Assembly: GCF_040546025.1 (NCBI RefSeq)
Contig: NZ_JBEPNA010000009.1
Span: forward strand, 47,220-111,219
DNA length: 64,000 nucleotides
From: Marisediminicola sp040546025
GTDB taxonomy: Bacteria > Actinomycetota > Actinomycetes > Actinomycetales > Microbacteriaceae
Direction of reading: 5' to 3'
A program made the position numbers and the translations under genes. Below are positions 60,617-64,000 of this stretch, one piece after another; position 1 is the stretch's first letter, and each line of letters begins with the position of its first letter. The notes under the pieces were generated by a model. The model worked only from the letters and a program-made list of their open reading frames with translations, did no database searches and was not told the DNA's origin.

Positions 60617-61227
60617 GCGTCTCTCCTTCCGGTGTACTGCAGCATGCGCTCGACGTGGCGAGCCAGGATGTCGGTTTCGATATTGACGGTGTCTCCCACC
60701 GATTTGAGGCCGAGGGTCGTGACGGCGAGGGTCTCGGGGATCAGCGACACTTCGAACCAGTCGCCGTTGTCGTTGCCGACCGCGCTGACCGTGAGCGAGA
60801 CACCGTCGACGGCGATCGAGCCCTTGTTGGCCACGAGCGGGGCGATACCGCCCGACAGGCTGAACCGCAGCACCCGCCAGGCGCCGCCCTCGGTGATCGA
60901 CAGCAGCGTGCTCGTGCCGTCGATGTGGCCCTGCACGATGTGGCCGCCGAGGCGGTCGCCCACCTGTGCGGCGCGTTCGAGGTTCACCCGGTCGCCCGGC
61001 GCGGGCGAGGCGAACGTGCTCATCGCGATGGTCTGTGCCATGACGTCGGCGGTGAACCAGTCGACCCCCTGGTCGACGACCGTGAGGCACACACCGCTGA
61101 CCGAGATCGAGTCGCCGTGGCGCGCGTCGCTCACGGCGATGGGGCCGTGAACGGTGAGCCGCGCCGCATCCTCCGTCGGCTCCCATTTCACGATCTCGCC
61201 GAGCTCTTCGATGATTCCGGTGAACAC
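60613..61227 (-). CDS. ribE: Riboflavin synthase, alpha chain
   Basis: The 204-residue protein has two lumazine-binding repeats, FTGIIEELGEIVKW with ISVSGVCLTVV in the first and GHIVQGHIDG with IAVDGVSLTV in the second, the normal trimeric RibE layout. It dismutates two lumazine molecules to riboflavin. GTG 61227 shares one base with the ribD stop, and its end overlaps ribBA by four bases. Length and motifs are normal. Confidence 0.96.
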   Translation of the reverse strand: MFTGIIEELGEIVKWEPTEDAARLTVHGPIAVSDARHGDSISVSGVCLTVVDQGVDWFTADVMAQTIAMSTFASPAPGDRVNLERAAQVGDRLGGHIVQGHIDGTSTLLSITEGGAWRVLRFSLSGGIAPLVANKGSIAVDGVSLTVSAVGNDNGDWFEVSLIPETLAVTTLGLKSVGDTVNIETDILARHVERMLQYTGRRDA

Positions 61228-62297
61228 TAGGCGTTCCTCTCGAGCGGGGCTGATGGGTGGCGCCGCGGCGTGACCGGCCCGTGCGGCGCCGCGGTGATGA
61301 GCAGGTCGTCGCCCAGGTGCTCGACGGACGTGATGCGCAGCCGCCGCGCCTCGCCTATGGTGGCGACGCCGATGTCGCCGATCGCGAGCCTGTCGCCGCC
61401 GAGCAGGCTGGGGGCGAGGTAGATGAGGTACTCGTCGACGAGTCCCGCGGCGACGAATGCGCTCGCGAGGGTGGGGCCCCCCTCGACGAAGGCGTGGCGG
61501 ATGCCGAGCTCGAACAATCCGGAGAGCACGGCGGCGAGGTCGCGGCTGGCGGTCTCGATGAGCCCGCGCGGGTGCGCTCGCAGCTTGGCATCCGCCGGCG
61601 CGGTGCGCTCGCCGATGACCACGGGGATCGGCTGGTGCCCGAGCAGTTCGCCGGCGTCGCCGCGAGCGGTCAGGGCCGGGTCGTCGGCGAGCACGGTGCC
61701 GGTGCCCACGATGATGGCGTCGGATGCTGCGCGCTGCTCGTGCACACGCTGCCGGGAGGCCGTGCCGGTGATCCAGCGGCTCGTGCCGTCGGCCGCCGCC
61801 GTGCGGCCGTCGAGGGTCGAGGCCCACTTGAGGGTGACAAACGGGCGCTCGAGGCGCACCGAGGTGAGCCACGTGCGCAAGAACGCCTCGGCTTCTCCCT
61901 CGAGCACTCCGGCCTCGACCACGACTCCGGCCTCGGCGAGGCGGCCGGCGCCTCCGCGGGAGTGCTGCCCCGGGTCGGCGACGGCATAGACGACGCGCGT
62001 GATCCCCGCGGCGATGAGCGCGGCACTGCACGGGCCGGTCCGCCCGGTGTGGTTGCACGGCTCGAGCGTGACGACCGCGGTCGCACCCCTGGCAGCATCC
62101 GGATTCGGGAGGGAGATCAGCGCGGCGACCTCGGCGTGGGCGGTGCCGGCCCCGCGGTGCCAGCCCTCGCCGATCACCGCGCCGGCTGCCGACAGGATCA
62201 CGCAGCCGACCCGCGGGTTGGGGCCGGTCGCCGGTCCACGGGCGGCGAGCGCGAGGGCGCGCCGCATGGCGGTCTCGATCCCTGCCGTGTTCAACAT
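61227..62297 (-). CDS. ribD: Riboflavin deaminase/reductase
   Basis: The 356-residue protein has an N-terminal deaminase domain with zinc ligands in GTAHAEVAAL and LEPCNHTGRTGPC. The C-terminal reductase domain has TLKWASTLDGRTAAADGTSRWITG and FVEGGPTLASAF. It carries out the second and third steps after GTP cyclohydrolase II. It is the first gene of the rib operon; CAGGAACCGG supplies a ribosome site, and an FMN riboswitch lies about 90 bases upstream. Confidence 0.96.
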   Translation of the reverse strand: MLNTAGIETAMRRALALAARGPATGPNPRVGCVILSAAGAVIGEGWHRGAGTAHAEVAALISLPNPDAARGATAVVTLEPCNHTGRTGPCSAALIAAGITRVVYAVADPGQHSRGGAGRLAEAGVVVEAGVLEGEAEAFLRTWLTSVRLERPFVTLKWASTLDGRTAAADGTSRWITGTASRQRVHEQRAASDAIIVGTGTVLADDPALTARGDAGELLGHQPIPVVIGERTAPADAKLRAHPRGLIETASRDLAAVLSGLFELGIRHAFVEGGPTLASAFVAAGLVDEYLIYLAPSLLGGDRLAIGDIGVATIGEARRLRITSVEHLGDDLLITAAPHGPVTPRRHPSAPLERNA

Positions 62298-62346
62298 CCG
62301 GTTCCTGACATCTCGTTGTGAGACGGACTCCGGGATTCGTGCGTCG

Positions 62347-62370
62347 CTGACGACGTGCGGGCGTCGTCAG
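62347..62370 (-). promoter_or_regulatory. Hairpin between the FMN riboswitch and ribD
   Basis: CTGACGACG and CGTCGTCAG form a perfect nine-base stem with a six-base loop. It lies between the aptamer and ribD and is probably the expression platform or part of it. No U-run follows on the minus strand, so it is not a classical terminator. Confidence 0.6.
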
Positions 62371-62386
62371 GCGACCGCTCGTGCTA

Positions 62387-62531
62387 CCTCTCATCCAGAC
62401 TGAGAGACCTTGCGGTCTCATAACTGTCGGTCCCGGAATTCCACCGGCTCAACCGCTGCCTCTCATGTGAGTGGCCTCGGGTCGCGGACTATCACCGCCG
62501 GTTCGGAATTTCACCGACCCCGGAGCACGTA
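62387..62531 (-). promoter_or_regulatory. FMN riboswitch (RFN element) upstream of ribD
   Basis: The minus strand carries the full set of conserved RFN segments: TGCTCCGGGGTCGGTGAAAT, then CCGAACCGGCGGT and AGTCCGCGACCC, then GGTTGAGCCGGTGGAATTC, then CCGGGACCGACAGTTA and AGTCTGGATGAGAG. It should bind FMN and lower expression of the whole ribD-ribE-ribBA-ribH unit when FMN is abundant. Confidence 0.96.
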
Positions 62532-62610
62532 CTTCTGGTTCTGAGTGTACTCAACGCTCCAGAGGCCCGTGTATTCCTTCGTCACAGTGCCGTGGGGGTG
62601 CCGTGGCTGG

Positions 62611-63171
62611 TCATGCCGGCCACCCCGGCTTGGGCGCGCGGTCATCCGTATCGCGCAGCGCGCCCCGCCAGCTCGCCGGATGGGACCCGTCGCGGTGGGC
62701 GATGCGCGACGGCCCCTCGCCCGTGAAGCGGAATCCGCAGCGCCGTGCCACGGACGCGGATGCCGCGTTTCCGACAATGCACTCCCAGCCGATCTCCCGG
62801 ATGCCCGCGAAGCCGGTGCCGAGAGTCCAGTCGGCGACGAGACGCAGCGCCTCCGACATGTGGCCCCGGCCACGGTGCTCAGCGCCCATCCAGAACCCGA
62901 CGTCGGAGGTCGGAACTCGGAGCCCGATGACCCCCAGCAGCGGGCCCCCGCGCTCGGCTCGGATCGCCCAGGTCAGCTCATCGCCTGTCGTCCAGCCGGT
63001 CGGGATGTGGTCGTTCACGAAGTACTCGGCATCCGCCCTGCTGTACGGCCAGGGAACGGTGAGAAATCGCTCGAACAGGGGATCCTGGCAGTACCGGGTG
63101 ATGTCGTCGACGTCCGTCGACAGCGGAGGATCGAGCACGACGCGGTGTGACTCGAGGGCTACCCGATCCAT
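62611..63171 (-). CDS. GNAT family N-acetyltransferase (RimJ/RimL-like)
   Basis: The 186-residue protein has the GNAT core: GVIGLRVPTSDVGFWMGAEHRGRGHMSEALRL contains the acetyl-CoA loop, and WECIVGNAASASVARRCGFR gives the conserved Asn and GF at the end. This resembles the RimJ/RimL/PhnO group that acetylates protein N-termini, amines or antibiotics; the substrate is unknown. ATG 63171 is preceded by GGGGGCGG. It reads the same way as the rib operon but lies upstream of its riboswitch. Confidence 0.88.
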   Translation of the reverse strand: MDRVALESHRVVLDPPLSTDVDDITRYCQDPLFERFLTVPWPYSRADAEYFVNDHIPTGWTTGDELTWAIRAERGGPLLGVIGLRVPTSDVGFWMGAEHRGRGHMSEALRLVADWTLGTGFAGIREIGWECIVGNAASASVARRCGFRFTGEGPSRIAHRDGSHPASWRGALRDTDDRAPKPGWPA

Positions 63172-63329
63172 TGCATCCGCCCCCGTTCGCGCCCGAGATT
63201 CAATTCTCTCAGCCTCACCCGGGCCGATACGCAGCCGTGAATCCGCTGACTATCTGTGCAGCGCCTCGCGCCGTCGGGCCCCGAGCGGCACGTCGGCCAC
63301 CCGAGGGTGCGAACACCGCAAGAACCCGC

Positions 63330-63345
63330 AAATTCCCCGGAATTT
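63330..63345. promoter_or_regulatory. Inverted repeat AAATTCC-CC-GGAATTT before the glycerol facilitator gene
   Basis: Seven-base arms around two bases lie about 155 bases before the start of the MIP-family gene. The 329-base gap 63172-63500 otherwise shows no gene. It may be an operator for glycerol-use genes, but this is position only. Confidence 0.3.
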
Positions 63346-63500
63346 CGGGCCTCGAGCCCCCGCGGACGACCATTCATCCAGATTCGAGGCCCTGCACGTA
63401 TGTTCAATTGCGTTGCGCGGCAGGCGCTCGCTCTGGCGGGATTGTCACTGCACGCACCGAAGTCGCTCGGTAGCGGCATCAATGATGATTGAGGGTCAAC

Positions 63501-64000
63501 GTGGACAATCTCGGAATAGTTTTTCTCTCGGAAGTGCTCGGGACGGGGATGCTGACGCTCCTCGGTTGCGGAGTTGTGGCGAACGTCGCCCTCGCCAAGA
63601 ACAAGGGCCTCGGCGGCGGATTCCTGATGGTGACGTTCGGCTGGGGACTCGCCGTCTTCGCCGGCGTGATCGTCGCGTACAACTCGGGTGCGCACCTCAA
63701 CCCGGCCGTCACGATCGGACTCGTCGCCAATGGCGCGACCGAATTCGGCTCGGGTGTTCCGGTCAACGTGATCTCGGTGCTGGTCTACTTCGCCGGTGAA
63801 TTCCTCGGAGCCTTCCTCGGTGCCGTCGTCGTCTGGATCGCGTACAAGCAGCACTTCGACGACGAGCCGGAGGCGGCCAACAAGCTCGGCGTGTTCTCCA
63901 CCGGGCCCGCGATCCGCTCCTACGGCTGGAACCTCGCCACGGAGATCATCGGCACCTTCGTGCTCGTGTTCGTCGTGATCGCCTTCGGCCGCCAGGGCGA
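63501..64000 (+). CDS. MIP family aquaporin / glycerol facilitator, N-terminal part
   Basis: A GTG at 63501 after GAGGGTCAAC opens a frame of 166 codons that runs past the right edge. It has hydrophobic helices and the first NPA box, AHLNPAVTIG (Asn67-Ala69). The spacing after the first NPA and the segment VLVYFAGEFLGAFLGAVVV fit the glycerol-facilitator (GlpF) subgroup, which often precedes glpK and glpD. Glycerol versus water cannot be settled without the second NPA box, which lies outside the window. Confidence 0.85.
   Translation, partial: MDNLGIVFLSEVLGTGMLTLLGCGVVANVALAKNKGLGGGFLMVTFGWGLAVFAGVIVAYNSGAHLNPAVTIGLVANGATEFGSGVPVNVISVLVYFAGEFLGAFLGAVVVWIAYKQHFDDEPEAANKLGVFSTGPAIRSYGWNLATEIIGTFVLVFVVIAFGRQG

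Overview
The window is a chromosomal segment from a high-G+C actinobacterium. Gene content and style point to the family Microbacteriaceae: a DUF222/HNH relic, the SRP RNA next to dnaX-recR, a compact actinobacterial Tad locus ending in DUF4244/TadE/TadE-like genes, pta-ackA, an FMN-riboswitch rib operon, and many genes with a -10 hexamer six bases before the start codon. Genes are tightly packed with many 1-14 base overlaps. I see no insertion sequence, prophage, CRISPR array or rRNA operon. The genus cannot be fixed from sequence alone.

Layout. 1-3.3 kb: edge of a DUF222/HNH gene, then a GH1 beta-glucosidase and a ROK regulator. 3.5-11.6 kb: Bcr/CflA exporter, PAP2 phosphatase, a saccharopine-dehydrogenase-like gene with a glutaryl-CoA-dehydrogenase-like gene, menC-type enolase, DUF853 (HerA-like) ATPase, a membrane protein and tRNA-Ser(GGA). 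11.8-15.9 kb: pta-ackA and an NAD(P)-binding protein. 15.9-20.4 kb: SRP RNA, a DUF559 gene surrounded by short related repeats, dnaX and recR. 20.4-25 kb: lysC-asd (aspartate pathway), an SGNH hydrolase and mqo. 25.1-29 kb: histidine kinase, kinase-like membrane protein, LuxR-type response regulator, tdk and tRNA-Pro(CGG). 29-35.2 kb: metallophosphoesterase and ponA-type PBP (minus), divergent DUF4177-like and RidA genes, and acs (minus). 35.5-38.5 kb: Tad pilus locus. 38.7-45 kb: topA-tmk-holB and a secreted tripeptidyl-peptidase-like lipoprotein. 45-50 kb: TetR gene with operator, tRNA-Thr(CGT), DUF2256, an oxidoreductase, a nicotinamidase, an aldehyde dehydrogenase and a SpoU methyltransferase. 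50-57 kb: DHA2 exporter with divergent TetR and a 26-bp palindrome, an ABC exporter, and an ABC ATPase with two permeases. 57.4-63.2 kb: MHS-type transporter, ribD-ribE-ribBA-ribH under an FMN riboswitch, and a GNAT acetyltransferase. 63.5 kb to the end: start of an aquaporin/glycerol facilitator.

Working together. acs and pta-ackA give two routes between acetate and acetyl-CoA. lysC-asd feeds lysine, threonine, methionine and diaminopimelate synthesis, and the class A PBP uses the resulting cell-wall precursors. dnaX, holB, recR, topA, tmk and tdk serve replication and dTMP supply. Four drug or metabolite exporter units cluster at 50-58.7 kb.

The most unusual signals are non-coding. One is a nested inverted-repeat family built on CTTTCATTATTCAGGAGT, lying between convergent genes and flanking the ABC-transporter block; its largest copy has 50-base arms matching at 47 positions. 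Another is a separate family of short hairpin-forming repeats around the DUF559 gene. A third is the repeated TANNNT-N6-start arrangement that implies leaderless transcripts. The kinase/kinase-like/regulator trio at 25-28 kb is the best candidate for a little-described protein system.
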